Origin: DSOI01 sp041394885
GTDB lineage: Bacteria; Acidobacteriota; Terriglobia; Bryobacterales; Bryobacteraceae
Reading direction: 5' to 3'
Assembly: GCA_041394885.1 (NCBI GenBank)
Contig: JAWKHI010000005.1
Location: 186,001-250,000 of the forward strand
Length of the DNA: 64,000 nucleotides
Both the position numbers and the translations under genes were made by a program. This document shows, piece after piece, positions 33,275 to 42,147 of this stretch. Every line of letters begins with the position of its first letter. Within the stretch, counting starts at the first letter, position 1. The notes under the pieces were generated by a model that searched no databases, was not told where the DNA came from, and was given only the letters and a program-made list of their open reading frames with translations.

Positions 33275-34795
33275 TTGATCTCCGCCAGCCAAACTTTCCA
33301 CAACCACGAAATCCTGATTACAGGTGCCAATGGTTTCGTTGGTAAGGTCGCTCTCGGGCTGTTCCTCGCCCGGTTCCCCGATTTCAAGCACTTGCACATC
33401 CTCATGCGCGCCAAGCGGGGCTACTCGCCCCGCGAGCGCTTCGAACGCGATGTGCTCACCGCCCCCTGTCTCGCCCCGATCGTCCAAAATGCCGATCCCC
33501 GCATGATCCGCGAACGCATGACCATGCATGCCGGCGACATCGGCCAGCCTCTCTGCGGTCTCGACGCCCAGACCGTTGCCGAACTCACCGGCCGGGTCTC
33601 TCTCATCCTCAACATCGCCGGCCTCGTCGAATTCACGCCCCCTGTCGACGAGTCCTTCCAATCCAACGTCGATGGCACCGAGAACGCCATCGCCCTGGCC
33701 AAGCGTCTCGGCGCCAAGATCCTCCACGTCTCCACGTGCTTCGTGTGTGGCGAATCCCACGGCTTGGTGGAGGAGGATCAGGAAGTCGCCGGCTTCTACC
33801 CGCGGCGCAAGGGTCCCGAAGACGATAGCTTCCGCGCCCGCGACGAGATCCGTTTCATGCGCGAGCAGATCCGCGAAGTCTATGCCGAGGCCGCCGCCAA
33901 CCCTCGCATTGAAGACAAGCAGGTGAAGCAGAAACTCACTGACCTCGGTGTGCAGCGCGCCAAGCAGTGGGGCTGGGTCAATACCTATACATACTCCAAG
34001 AGCCTCGGCGAGCAGTTGATCGCAACCGAACCCGGTCTCGACTATGCCATCGTACGCCCGGCGATCGTCGAAGCGGCGCTCGAGTTTCCGTTCCCCGGCT
34101 GGGTCGAGGGTGGGCGCACCGCCGCGCCCCTGGTGATGATGGCCATGAAGGGGCTCCGTCATTGGCCCCTGCAAAAAGACGCGCCCATGGAAGTCGTCCC
34201 CGTCGATCAGGTCTGCACCGCCATGCTGGCCGCTGCCGCGCTGCTGTTGAACGGCCAGGGCGCTCGCGTCTACAACCTGGGTACCGCCGATTCCAACCCC
34301 GTCCCCCTCGGCCAGATCGTCGAGTGGATGTACACCGATTATTGCCGCTCTCGCAATCGGCCCCGTTGGCTGATGCCGGGCGTCAAGATCCTCCGCCCGG
34401 AGCAGACCCGCAAGCGCGGCCAGGTTCTCCTTAATCGCTTGAGTGGTCTCCACGCCGTGGCTGTCGGCCTGCGCCAGTTCACCACTCGGACTGGCCTCCC
34501 CGGCCGCAAGCTCTTCGGCAAACTCAGTTCGGATCTGCGCGTGTTGGGCATTCAAGTCAACATCCGCGAACAGGCGCTCGAACTCTACCAGCCGTTCCTC
34601 TACGACAACCGCTTCATCTTCGAAAGCGAAAATGTGCGCGCCGCCCAGGCCCTGCTGTCCGAAAACGACCGCGGATTGCTCCCCTGGACCCCCGAACAGA
34701 TCGATTGGCGCAAATACTGGTCCGAGAACGAAGTAAAGGGCATCCAGAAGTGGGTGGAAGCCGAAGCGACCAAGGGCTGGTCCTTTAAGATATAA
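33275..34795 (+). CDS. Fatty acyl reductase (extended SDR, thioester reductase-like)
   Basis: The 506-residue protein appears to start at TTG 33275; no ATG precedes the Rossmann motif. It shows TGANGFVG (16-23), NIAGLVEFTPPVDESFQSNVDGT and HVSTCFVCGE. The active Tyr and Lys are in YTYSK (Tyr238, Lys242), with AIVRPAIVE after it. The C-terminal 200 residues match the sterile domain of fatty acyl-CoA reductases (LELYQPFLYDNRFIFES). It would reduce an activated fatty acid to aldehyde or alcohol using NADPH. It opens a six-gene cluster, 13 bp before the ACP-ligase gene. Confidence 0.85.
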   Translation: MISASQTFHNHEILITGANGFVGKVALGLFLARFPDFKHLHILMRAKRGYSPRERFERDVLTAPCLAPIVQNADPRMIRERMTMHAGDIGQPLCGLDAQTVAELTGRVSLILNIAGLVEFTPPVDESFQSNVDGTENAIALAKRLGAKILHVSTCFVCGESHGLVEEDQEVAGFYPRRKGPEDDSFRARDEIRFMREQIREVYAEAAANPRIEDKQVKQKLTDLGVQRAKQWGWVNTYTYSKSLGEQLIATEPGLDYAIVRPAIVEAALEFPFPGWVEGGRTAAPLVMMAMKGLRHWPLQKDAPMEVVPVDQVCTAMLAAAALLLNGQGARVYNLGTADSNPVPLGQIVEWMYTDYCRSRNRPRWLMPGVKILRPEQTRKRGQVLLNRLSGLHAVAVGLRQFTTRTGLPGRKLFGKLSSDLRVLGIQVNIREQALELYQPFLYDNRFIFESENVRAAQALLSENDRGLLPWTPEQIDWRKYWSENEVKGIQKWVEAEATKGWSFKI

Positions 34796-34808
34796 AGATC
34801 GGGCATCC

Positions 34809-37433
34809 ATGTCGACCCAGGCCATCAACCCCGAAGAGGCGAAGACCGAAGGCGCGCCGAAGGCCAGCCTCGAGCAGCAGATCGTCGAGATCGTCCGCGA
34901 ACTGCTGATCGAGCAAGGCAAGGATCGCGCCGCGGCGAACTTGTCCGCCAAATCCAGTTTTCAGAAGGATCTCGGCTTGGCCAGCCTCGATCTCGTCGAA
35001 CTCGTTGTCCGCTGCGAGACTCGCCTCGAGATGCAGATTCCCGACGAGATCGCCGAGCAGGCCGACACCCCCGCCGGATGGGCCAAGGCCATTCGCGATG
35101 GCGCCGACAGCACGGCCGCCCAATCGGCCTACCGCATCGTTCCTCCCTCGGAAGAAGCAATCGCTTTGCCCGCCGGTGCCCGCAACTTGGCTGAAGTGCT
35201 CTACTGGCACGCCGATAAAGCCCACGGCCGTGTCCACGTCCACCTGCTCGAAGAGGGCAAGGGCCAGGGCGTTACCTGTGACCGCCTCGTCGAAACCTCC
35301 ACCCGCGTCGCTCGCGGACTCATCTCCCTCGGCCTCGTCCGGAACGATACCGTCGCCATCCTGCTCCCCAACGGCGCTGATTTTCTCGATGCCTTCTTCG
35401 GCGTCACCCTCGCCGGCGGCATTCCCGTTCCCGTCTACCCCCCTTCGGACCCCGCCCGCGTCGCCGAGTACGTCGAGCGTCAGGTCGGTGCCCTCCAAAG
35501 CGCCGGCATCCGGTTCCTCATCAGTTTCGACGGCCTCGAGAACATTGCGCGGCTGCTCCGCGTCAACGTCCCCACCCTCATCGACATCACCACCGTCGAG
35601 CAACTCCGCGAATACGGCATGCGGACCTCGGCTCGCTTCCCAGAGCCTTCGCCCATCGCGCTCGTCCAGTACACGTCCGGCACCTTGGGCCGCCCCCGTG
35701 GCGCTGTGCTCACCCATGAAGCCGTGCTGGCTAACGTGCGCGCCATCGGCCGCGCCCTCGGAGTTCGCCCAGGCGACGCCACCGCCAGTTGGCTCCCCCT
35801 CGCCAGCGACCTCGGCTTGGTTGGCTGCTGGCTGTTCAGCCTGTATCACGCCACTCCTCTCACCCTCATCTCGCCGCGTGAGTTCATGGATCGGCCCGAA
35901 TCCTGGTTGTGGGCCATCCACGATTCCCATGCCACCATGGCCGCTGCTCCTAATTTCGCCTACGAAAGCTGCGTTCGCCGGGCTCCCCTTTGGGCGCTCG
36001 ATGGTCTCGATCTGTCGCGTTGGCGCGTGGCCATCAATGGCGGCGAGACCGTCCAGCCGGAAACCATGAACCGCTTTGCCAGCCGCTTTGAACGCTTCGG
36101 CTTCCGGCGTTCCGCTCTTACGCCCGCTTATGGCCTCTCGGAGAATTCCGTCGCCTTGGCGATTGCCGACCCGGGCGCCGAAGCCCGTCTCGTCGACGGC
36201 GTTTACTCCGCCGGGCCGCCTCTTGAAGGCCATGAGATCCGAGTGCTCGACGAGCACGGCGTCCCGGTCCCCGAGGGCGTTACCGGCCGCATCGAGTTTC
36301 GCGGCGCTTCCCAGTGCTACGGCTACTATCGCGAGAGCGTGATCAGCGAACTCGGCCGGGGCGCCAACGTTACCGATCGCGGCGCCGGGTCCTGGCAGGA
36401 CACCGGCGATCGGGGCTTCCTTCGCGACGGTGAGATCTTCCTCACCGGGCGCGTCGGCGATGAGATTATCCGCGCCGGCCGCGTACTCGCTCCCCAGCCT
36501 ATCGAACGCGCCGCCGGCGATGTGCTCGGCGTTGTCGCCGGCGCCGCCGCCGCCATCGGTGTGCAGGACCGGGAGACCGGCAGCGAGCGATTGGTGGTGA
36601 TTGTCGAATCCAATGCCGACGACGATTTCGAGCGCGCCCGCGTCGCTCGTTCCGTCCACGGCGCCGTCCGCGCCGCCATCGGCGAGGATCCCGGCGAAGT
36701 CCTTGTGATCGCCCCCGGACTGCTCCCCCGTACCTCGAACGGCAAACTGCGCCGCCCCGAGGTCCGGCGGCTCTGGGCCGAACGGCGCTTGGGTGTGCCC
36801 GCGCCCCCGCCGCGTGCGCAAAGAAACGCGCTGCTACGCCAGAACGCCATGGCCCTCGCCAGACGAACCGTTTCGCGCGGGATCAGCAAAGGAAAGGATG
36901 CGTTGCGGCTCACCGCCGCGCGGATGTCCGCGGCCGGAGACGACCCCGTCCCCGTCGTGCTCGATTGGATGGGCCGCAAGCCCGCCCCCGAAGGCACGTC
37001 CATGCAGGGGCCCGTCGTCATCGTTTCCAACCGGTGCACCAAATGGGATGCTCTCTCCATCGTGTCCCTCGTCCAGGGGCCCTGCATCCTGGCTGGCGAG
37101 GAAGGTCTCGCCGACATGCCCCCGTGGGCCTCGCGTCTGCTGCGCCATCGTGTCGCTCGCTCCACCGAGGACATCCGCGCTGCGTTGCGGGCCGGGACCA
37201 CCGTGATCCTCCTGCCGGACTCTCCCCTCGGCACAACCGTCGCCCGCTGCCGCTATCGCCTCTCCGCGCTCGAGGCGGCGATCGCCGAAGGCGCCCCGAT
37301 CCTCCCGTTCGGCATGCAGGTTATCCGCAATCAGCTGTTCTTCCGCGTCGCCGAAAAAATCCGGCCGGAAGGACGTCAGGCCCGTGAATTGCGGCAGGCC
37401 GTTCGCGGTGCCATCCGGAACATTTATGCCTGA
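34809..37433 (+). CDS. ACP-acyl ligase-acyltransferase fusion protein
   Basis: The 874-residue protein has three parts. Residues about 20-100 are an acyl carrier protein with DLGLASLDLVELV, where Ser59 is the likely phosphopantetheine site. Residues about 125-680 form an adenylating domain with YTSGTLGRPRGAVLTH (288-303), TPAYGLSENSV, DTGDRGF and RTSNGKLRR. It resembles fatty acyl-AMP ligases; the usual Lys of the P-loop is Arg. Residues about 700-874 resemble a PlsC acyltransferase, but the HX4D box reads RCTKWD and the FPEG box reads LPDSPLG, so this part looks degenerate. It would activate a fatty acid and hand it to its own ACP. It overlaps plsY by eight bases. Confidence 0.85.
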   Translation: MSTQAINPEEAKTEGAPKASLEQQIVEIVRELLIEQGKDRAAANLSAKSSFQKDLGLASLDLVELVVRCETRLEMQIPDEIAEQADTPAGWAKAIRDGADSTAAQSAYRIVPPSEEAIALPAGARNLAEVLYWHADKAHGRVHVHLLEEGKGQGVTCDRLVETSTRVARGLISLGLVRNDTVAILLPNGADFLDAFFGVTLAGGIPVPVYPPSDPARVAEYVERQVGALQSAGIRFLISFDGLENIARLLRVNVPTLIDITTVEQLREYGMRTSARFPEPSPIALVQYTSGTLGRPRGAVLTHEAVLANVRAIGRALGVRPGDATASWLPLASDLGLVGCWLFSLYHATPLTLISPREFMDRPESWLWAIHDSHATMAAAPNFAYESCVRRAPLWALDGLDLSRWRVAINGGETVQPETMNRFASRFERFGFRRSALTPAYGLSENSVALAIADPGAEARLVDGVYSAGPPLEGHEIRVLDEHGVPVPEGVTGRIEFRGASQCYGYYRESVISELGRGANVTDRGAGSWQDTGDRGFLRDGEIFLTGRVGDEIIRAGRVLAPQPIERAAGDVLGVVAGAAAAIGVQDRETGSERLVVIVESNADDDFERARVARSVHGAVRAAIGEDPGEVLVIAPGLLPRTSNGKLRRPEVRRLWAERRLGVPAPPPRAQRNALLRQNAMALARRTVSRGISKGKDALRLTAARMSAAGDDPVPVVLDWMGRKPAPEGTSMQGPVVIVSNRCTKWDALSIVSLVQGPCILAGEEGLADMPPWASRLLRHRVARSTEDIRAALRAGTTVILLPDSPLGTTVARCRYRLSALEAAIAEGAPILPFGMQVIRNQLFFRVAEKIRPEGRQARELRQAVRGAIRNIYA

Positions 37434-38046
37434 TTCCGGGCTGCAGGGCGTTGCCGCCGCGTTTCCGCAGTGGGCGCGTCTGCTGCTGTGCTTTTTCCTC
37501 GGGTCGATCCCCTTCGCCGTGGTGACGATGTGGGGAACAGGCGTCGATATCACCAAGTTCGGATCCGGCAATCCAGGATTCAACAACGTGCTGCGGTTCA
37601 GCAAGTGGCGATCGGTCCTCTGCCTCATCGGTGACGCCGGTAAGGGCCTGCTCGCGATGTGGCTCTGCTGGCAGCCGGGTGACCCTTTGGCCTGGCGCTG
37701 GGCCTACGGCATTGCGGCTGTCCTCGGCCACTGCTTCTCGCCGTTCCTTCGCTTTAACGGCGGCAAGGGCGTCGCCACCGCCGCCGGCGTCATGCTCTAC
37801 GCCTATCCCCTCTATCTCGCCGCCACGGTCCTGTGGTACGTCCTCATGCGCCTCATCGGCGGATACCGCGCCTGGCCGGAACGCGGCACCCTCGCCTCCA
37901 TGTCGGCCGCTGTTCTCTTCGTCGCTTTCCTCGCATGGTTCGAAGGCCCCGCGCCCACCCTCCTCGGCGCGGCGTTACTCGCCTTGGTCGCCTGGCGGCA
38001 CAAAAAGAATTTTCAGGTCCTGGCCGGTGCCGCACGCAGCCAGTAG
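37426..38046 (+). CDS. plsY: Glycerol-3-phosphate acyltransferase PlsY
   Basis: The 206-residue membrane protein starts at ATG 37426, eight bases before the previous stop. It has the three cytoplasmic PlsY motifs: LGSIPFAVV, GSGNPGFNNV and HCFSPFLRFNGGKGVATAAG, and ends WRHKKNFQVL. PlsY moves acyl chains from acyl-phosphate to glycerol-3-phosphate to start phospholipid synthesis. The GSGNPGFNN motif has Phe where most PlsY proteins have Ser/Ala-Thr-Asn (GSGNxGATN), a notable change. It overlaps the HAD gene by about 20 bases. Confidence 0.85.
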   Translation: MPDSGLQGVAAAFPQWARLLLCFFLGSIPFAVVTMWGTGVDITKFGSGNPGFNNVLRFSKWRSVLCLIGDAGKGLLAMWLCWQPGDPLAWRWAYGIAAVLGHCFSPFLRFNGGKGVATAAGVMLYAYPLYLAATVLWYVLMRLIGGYRAWPERGTLASMSAAVLFVAFLAWFEGPAPTLLGAALLALVAWRHKKNFQVLAGAARSQ

Positions 38047-38701
38047 CGATGCGCGCGCGCTCGCCTTCTACGATCTCGACGGTACGCTCGTGTCCTCCAA
38101 CGTCGTCCATCAGTATTTGTGGTATGTTCGGCGGCAGCCGTCGTATTCGCGCCTCGCGCTGCTGGCGGTGTCGTCGCCTCTGCTGAAGCTGGCGGATCTG
38201 TTTTCCAGACGCCTGTTCAATCGGATCTTCTATTGCCAATACCGCGGGCTGCGGCGCGAATGGCTGGACGAAATGGCAGCCGAGATGTTTGAGCAATTTC
38301 TCGCCGCCCGCATCTACCCCGGGGCGGCCCAACTCCTCGCGGCGAATCGCGCGGAAGGGTTTCGCAACGTTTTGATCACCGGATCTCTCGACTTCTCGAT
38401 CGCACCCCTCGCCCGCGCGCTGGGCTTCGACGACGTGGCCGCCAACGCCTTAGAGTTCAAACGAGGGGTCGCCACCGGACGCATGCTGCCCCCCATTCTT
38501 GCCGGCCGCGAAAAAGTCCGCGCCATGGAGCGGATGTGCCGCGCCGCAGGTGTTCCCCTCTCCGGATGCCGCGCCTATTCCGACGACACTTCGGACCTCC
38601 CCATGCTCGAGGCCGTCGGACATCCCTCGGCCGCCAACGCCAAGCCTGGCCTCATCCGCGAGGCCGAACGCCGCGGCTGGCCACTGGTGGATCTCCGATG
38701 A
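38027..38701 (+). CDS. HAD-IB family hydrolase (SerB-like phosphatase)
   Basis: I start this at GTG 38027, inside the end of plsY, because the HAD motif I lies close behind: ALAFYDLDGTLVSSN. Motif II is VLITGSLDFSI, the motif III Lys is in AGREKVRAMERM, and motif IV is AYSDDTSDLPML. The cap region is helical. The product is 224 residues. HAD-IB phosphatases act on phosphoserine or lysophospholipids, and some are fused to acyltransferases. The position between plsY and an epimerase suggests a lipid phosphate substrate (inference). It overlaps the next gene as ATGA. Confidence 0.82.
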   Translation: MPHAASSDARALAFYDLDGTLVSSNVVHQYLWYVRRQPSYSRLALLAVSSPLLKLADLFSRRLFNRIFYCQYRGLRREWLDEMAAEMFEQFLAARIYPGAAQLLAANRAEGFRNVLITGSLDFSIAPLARALGFDDVAANALEFKRGVATGRMLPPILAGREKVRAMERMCRAAGVPLSGCRAYSDDTSDLPMLEAVGHPSAANAKPGLIREAERRGWPLVDLR

Positions 38702-39675
38702 TTCTCGTCACCGGCGCCACCGGATTCCTCGGCAAACACCTCGTCGAGTTGCTGCTCGCCCGCGGCGACAACGTTCGCGTCCTTGCCCGCGGCGATGGCC
38801 CCTCGGGCGTCGAAACCCTCCGCGGCGATGTCACCGATCCCAACGATGTGAACCGCGCCGTCTCCGGTGTCCGCGCCATCTATCATCTCGCCGGTATCGT
38901 CTCCAGGGACCCCGCCGGCGAAGCGATCATGAGGCGCGTTCACGTGGAGGGCACACGCTTGATCTGCGAAGCGGCCCTCCGGTGCAATGTCGAGCGCGTC
39001 GTCGTTGCCAGTTCGTCCGGCACCATTGCCGTCAGTCCGGACCCTGTGGAATGGGACGAATCGGCCGGGTATAAGTCCGAAACAGTGGCGCGGTGGCCCT
39101 ACTACGTCACCAAGATCGAGCAGGAAAAACTCGCCCTCGCCTTCGCCCGCGATCGCGGACTCCCGCTCGTCGTCATCAACCCCTCTCTGCTGCTCGGGCC
39201 CGGCGATGATCGCAACTCCTCCACCGGCGACGTGCGCCGCTTCCTGGAAGGGCAGGTGCTCTCGGTCCCCGTGGGTGGCTTGAGTATGGTGGACGTGCGC
39301 GATTGCGCTGCTGGCGCCGTGCTCGCCATGGAACGCGGACGGCCCGGCGAACGCTATCTGTTTGGCGCCGTCAACTGGACCATGACGCGTTTCCTGGCCG
39401 AACTGGCCGGTATCACCGGTGGTGCCGCACCGCGAATGAAGAGCCCGGCGTGGCTCGGGCTCCTCACCGCGCCCATGCTCCGGTCCCTGATGCCCCTGCT
39501 CGGACGCAAATTCGATTTCGATGACGAAAGCATCCGCATGTCCGCGCTCTTCTGGTATCTCGATTCCGCCAAGGCACGCCGCGAATTGGGCTTCGTCACG
39601 CGCGATCCGCGCGAAACCCTCCGCGCCACCATCGACGATCTTCGCCGCCGGAGCCTGCCAGGGAGTATCGCGTGA
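38698..39675 (+). CDS. NAD-dependent epimerase/dehydratase (extended SDR)
   Basis: The 325-residue protein starts at ATG 38698, overlapping the HAD stop. It has the extended SDR pattern: ILVTGATGFLGKHLVELLLARG, LRGDVTDP, IYHLAGIVSRDP, VASSSGTIAVS and the active YYVTK motif, followed by LPLVVINPSLLLGPGD. It resembles hopanoid-associated sugar epimerases (HpnA) and dihydroflavonol-reductase-like enzymes. The substrate is unknown; a reduced lipid or ketone intermediate is possible given its neighbours. It overlaps the kinase-like gene by four bases. Confidence 0.85.
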   Translation: MILVTGATGFLGKHLVELLLARGDNVRVLARGDGPSGVETLRGDVTDPNDVNRAVSGVRAIYHLAGIVSRDPAGEAIMRRVHVEGTRLICEAALRCNVERVVVASSSGTIAVSPDPVEWDESAGYKSETVARWPYYVTKIEQEKLALAFARDRGLPLVVINPSLLLGPGDDRNSSTGDVRRFLEGQVLSVPVGGLSMVDVRDCAAGAVLAMERGRPGERYLFGAVNWTMTRFLAELAGITGGAAPRMKSPAWLGLLTAPMLRSLMPLLGRKFDFDDESIRMSALFWYLDSAKARRELGFVTRDPRETLRATIDDLRRRSLPGSIA

Positions 39676-40583
39676 AGACCGCCGCCATCGTGAATCCCTC
39701 CTCAGGCGGAGGCCGCGCTGGCCGGGACTGGGCTTCCATCGCCATGGGTCTCGGCCCTGATGTCGAGACCAGGTTCACCAAGGCCAGGGACGACGCCACC
39801 GCCATTGCCCGTGAGTTGCTCCTCGCCGGCTTTGACCGCGTAATCGCCGTCGGTGGTGACGGCACCGTCAACGAAGTCGTCAACGGATTTCTCGATGCCG
39901 ATCGTCCTCTCCGCCCAGGCGCCGAACTGGCCCTCGTACCCATCGGGACCGGCGGCGATTTCCGGCGCAGTCTCGGTCTGGAAGGCGTCGACGACGCCGT
40001 GGCGCTGATTGCCTCCGGCGCGCTCGGGATCTCCACCGACGCCGGCCGCGCCGATTTTATCGATCATCGCGGTGCGCAATCCACACGCTATTTCGCCAAT
40101 CTCGTCAGTTTCGGTATGGGCGGAGAAGTCGCCGCCCGGGCTAAGAATTTTTTCCAGGCCTTCGGCGGCAAGGCCGCGTTCCTCTATTCCACCATTGAGG
40201 TGGCGCTCGCGTATCGCGCCAAGACCGTCCGTCTCGCCGTCGATGGCGAAGACGCTGGCGAGCATTCCATTCTCAATATCGCCATCGGCAACGGGCGCTT
40301 TCATGGCGGCGGGATGCATGTCTGCCCGCGTGCAATCCTCGATGACGGCGCTCTCGACGTCACCGTCATCGGCGCGCTCTCACTCGTTGAACTCGTCCGC
40401 GACATGCCCGTGCTCTACTCCGCCGACATCTACCGCCATCCCAAGACGCGCCAGTTTCGTGGCCGCATCGTGCAGGCCGAGTCCCCCGAAACCGTCTCCA
40501 TCGAAGTGGATGGCGAGCCGCTCGGCAAGCTCCCGCTCACACTCACCGCCCTCCCCGGAGTCTTACGAATTCTGCGCCGCTAA
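39672..40583 (+). CDS. Diacylglycerol kinase-family lipid kinase
   Basis: The 303-residue protein starts at GTG 39672, overlapping the previous TGA. The DAGK catalytic domain shows AAIVNPSSGGGRAG, RVIAVGGDGTVNEVVNGFL and VPIGTGGDFRRSLGL, and the second lobe has NIAIGNGRFHGGGMHVCP and SIEVDGEPLGKLPL. These enzymes phosphorylate diacylglycerol or related lipids with ATP. The usual GTxND motif reads GTGGDF, so Asn is replaced by Gly. It closes the six-gene lipid cluster; its stop overlaps the convergent hydrolase gene by 21 bases. Confidence 0.86.
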   Translation: MKTAAIVNPSSGGGRAGRDWASIAMGLGPDVETRFTKARDDATAIARELLLAGFDRVIAVGGDGTVNEVVNGFLDADRPLRPGAELALVPIGTGGDFRRSLGLEGVDDAVALIASGALGISTDAGRADFIDHRGAQSTRYFANLVSFGMGGEVAARAKNFFQAFGGKAAFLYSTIEVALAYRAKTVRLAVDGEDAGEHSILNIAIGNGRFHGGGMHVCPRAILDDGALDVTVIGALSLVELVRDMPVLYSADIYRHPKTRQFRGRIVQAESPETVSIEVDGEPLGKLPLTLTALPGVLRILRR

Positions 40584-41204
40584 GAACGAAAGAAACGCCG
40601 CGCAGTAGCCCAGGTCGCGTCCGCGCCCCAAATCATGCCCCGCTTTATCGATCACGTAAAGTTGGTGCGGAGCCGGAATCAGCGCCAAGGCGGATTCCAT
40701 CTCCTCGATCGTGCCGAATGGATCTTTCGTTCCGTGCACGAACATCGCTGGTCTTGCAATGTCGCCCAGATGCGCCGTGCGCAGCTTCGCCGGCTGTCCG
40801 GGGGGATGCAGCGGATACGACTGCAGTAGCAGCCCGTCGCAGGCGGCCGCATCTTCCGCGGCGAGCATCGATGCTTGGCGTCCCCCGTAGGAATGGCCGC
40901 CCAAATAGACCGGTCCGGGGTATTCAACCCGTAGCTCCGACAGCGCCAGCCGCAGACCCTCCCTGTCCCGAACGGCCTCCGCCGGACGCGGCGGGCCCGA
41001 TGGCCGCGCCTGCCGGTACGGCAGATTGTACCGCCGCACCACCAGTCCCAGCCGCGCCAATTCCGTCGCCGCCGCGATCAGGATCGGCGCGTTCGCATTC
41101 CCTCCCGCGCCGTGAGTGAGTAGCATCGCGCCAACGGGAGTAGCATCCGGAATATGCGTCAGCGGCAGGCCCCCCTCGCGGACTGGGGTATTGGAAATCG
41201 TCAT
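40563..41204 (-). CDS. Alpha/beta hydrolase (KANL3/Tex30-like)
   Basis: The 213-residue protein starts at ATG 41204 with AAGGAG upstream; the frame is open further but without support. It has the oxyanion segment GAMLLTHGAGGNANAP, the nucleophile elbow YLGGHSYGGRQAS, the acid in MFVHGTKDPFG and the His in YVIDKAGHDLG. It matches the dienelactone-hydrolase-like family often annotated KANL3/Tex30. The substrate is unknown. It is cytoplasmic, with no leader. Confidence 0.82.
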   Translation of the reverse strand: MTISNTPVREGGLPLTHIPDATPVGAMLLTHGAGGNANAPILIAAATELARLGLVVRRYNLPYRQARPSGPPRPAEAVRDREGLRLALSELRVEYPGPVYLGGHSYGGRQASMLAAEDAAACDGLLLQSYPLHPPGQPAKLRTAHLGDIARPAMFVHGTKDPFGTIEEMESALALIPAPHQLYVIDKAGHDLGRGRDLGYCAAFLSFLAAQNS

Positions 41205-41269
41205 CCTGTTTGCTCCTTCGAACGAGTGAGAAAATGCGCCGGGGAAGCCCACTTGGTTGATATCGAGAC

Positions 41270-41845
41270 ATGGGCATCTGTATCAACTTCGAAGGGCGGC
41301 TGGATGCGCCGGACCAGATGGGCGCGTTCGTCGCCTACCTGCGCGAAGAAGCGCGCCGCCTGGGCTGGCGTCCCGAAACCGTGAGGATGGCCATCTCCGG
41401 TGTCACCCCGCTCGAATCCGGGGAACTCCGGCTCATCGAGGAACTCGTCCGCGGAGTCGTGATGTTTCCTCCGGGAACTGAGTCGCTCTCTCTCCAGTGT
41501 GACCGCTCCGGCAGGCTCGTCCACTACCTCGAAATACCCCCGGACCTGCTCGATTCCTCCGCCCCCTCCTCCGAACGCTATTTCCTCGAGATGCCCAATT
41601 GGGTCAAAACCACTGGCGCCGTCGAATCTCACATCGCCATTGTAGACCTGTTGCGCCGCGTCAAAACCAACTTCGTTCACAACCTCGCCGTTGATGACGA
41701 CACCGGCTATTGGGAGTCCTCGGACCTCACGGACCTGCGCTTCTCCCACCACATGATGAGCTCCGCCATCGCCGCCATGAAAGGGCCCGAACCCCTGCGG
41801 TTGGCCATCGCCGCCGGCGCGAAGATCGGCCGCCTCGTTCAATAG
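41270..41845 (+). CDS. Hypothetical protein
   Basis: The 191-residue protein begins MGICINFEGRLDAPDQMGAF and has no signal peptide or membrane helix. It is acidic with scattered aromatic residues, and contains RYFLEMPNWVKTTGAVESH and DDDTGYWESSDL. I do not recognise the family. The start lies 65 bp from the divergent hydrolase gene. The length, codon use and absence of a better ORF on the other strand support it as real. Confidence 0.7.
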   Translation: MGICINFEGRLDAPDQMGAFVAYLREEARRLGWRPETVRMAISGVTPLESGELRLIEELVRGVVMFPPGTESLSLQCDRSGRLVHYLEIPPDLLDSSAPSSERYFLEMPNWVKTTGAVESHIAIVDLLRRVKTNFVHNLAVDDDTGYWESSDLTDLRFSHHMMSSAIAAMKGPEPLRLAIAAGAKIGRLVQ

Positions 41846-41980
41846 TCGATGGCCCGGCAACTCCTGTCGAACTCGGCGAACGTTTCCAGTCCTTTGTTTC
41901 CTCACTTCACACCGCTGTCGGCGGGCGTCACAGCCGGCGGACGCGGTGCGTCATCGCGATAATACCGGTAACTGGTGCGG

Positions 41981-42133
41981 ATGCCGAGAATGATTCGGGA
42001 ATTGATTGCTGAATTGGAGAAGCACGGCTTTGTCGATCGAGGCGGCAACGGTAGCCATCGCAATTTCACGCATCCACGAGTCGCTCGCCCGGTCACGATC
42101 TCCGGAGATGACGGCGATGACGCCAAGAAGTAG
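41981..42133 (+). CDS. hicA: HicA-type toxin, possibly truncated
   Basis: The 50-residue frame reads MIRELIAELEKHGFVDRGG, then GSHRNFTHPRVARPV, with the active His in GSHRNF, and TISGDDGDDAKK. Relatives I recall continue AK(H/K)YQExAVRxAI, so a TAG at 42131-42133 at the expected Tyr position would remove the last helix. HicA is an mRNA interferase, and the partner gene hicB follows 14 bp later. Whether the shortened toxin is active cannot be told. It is too short for default gene callers. Confidence 0.75.
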   Translation: MPRMIRELIAELEKHGFVDRGGNGSHRNFTHPRVARPVTISGDDGDDAKK

Positions 42134-42147
42134 AAAGCGCCCGCCAT

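Noticed and set aside
34785..36821. 678-residue frame antisense to the ACP-ligase fusion
   Set aside because: It is Gly/Asp/Ala-rich without motifs. The sense gene is well supported.
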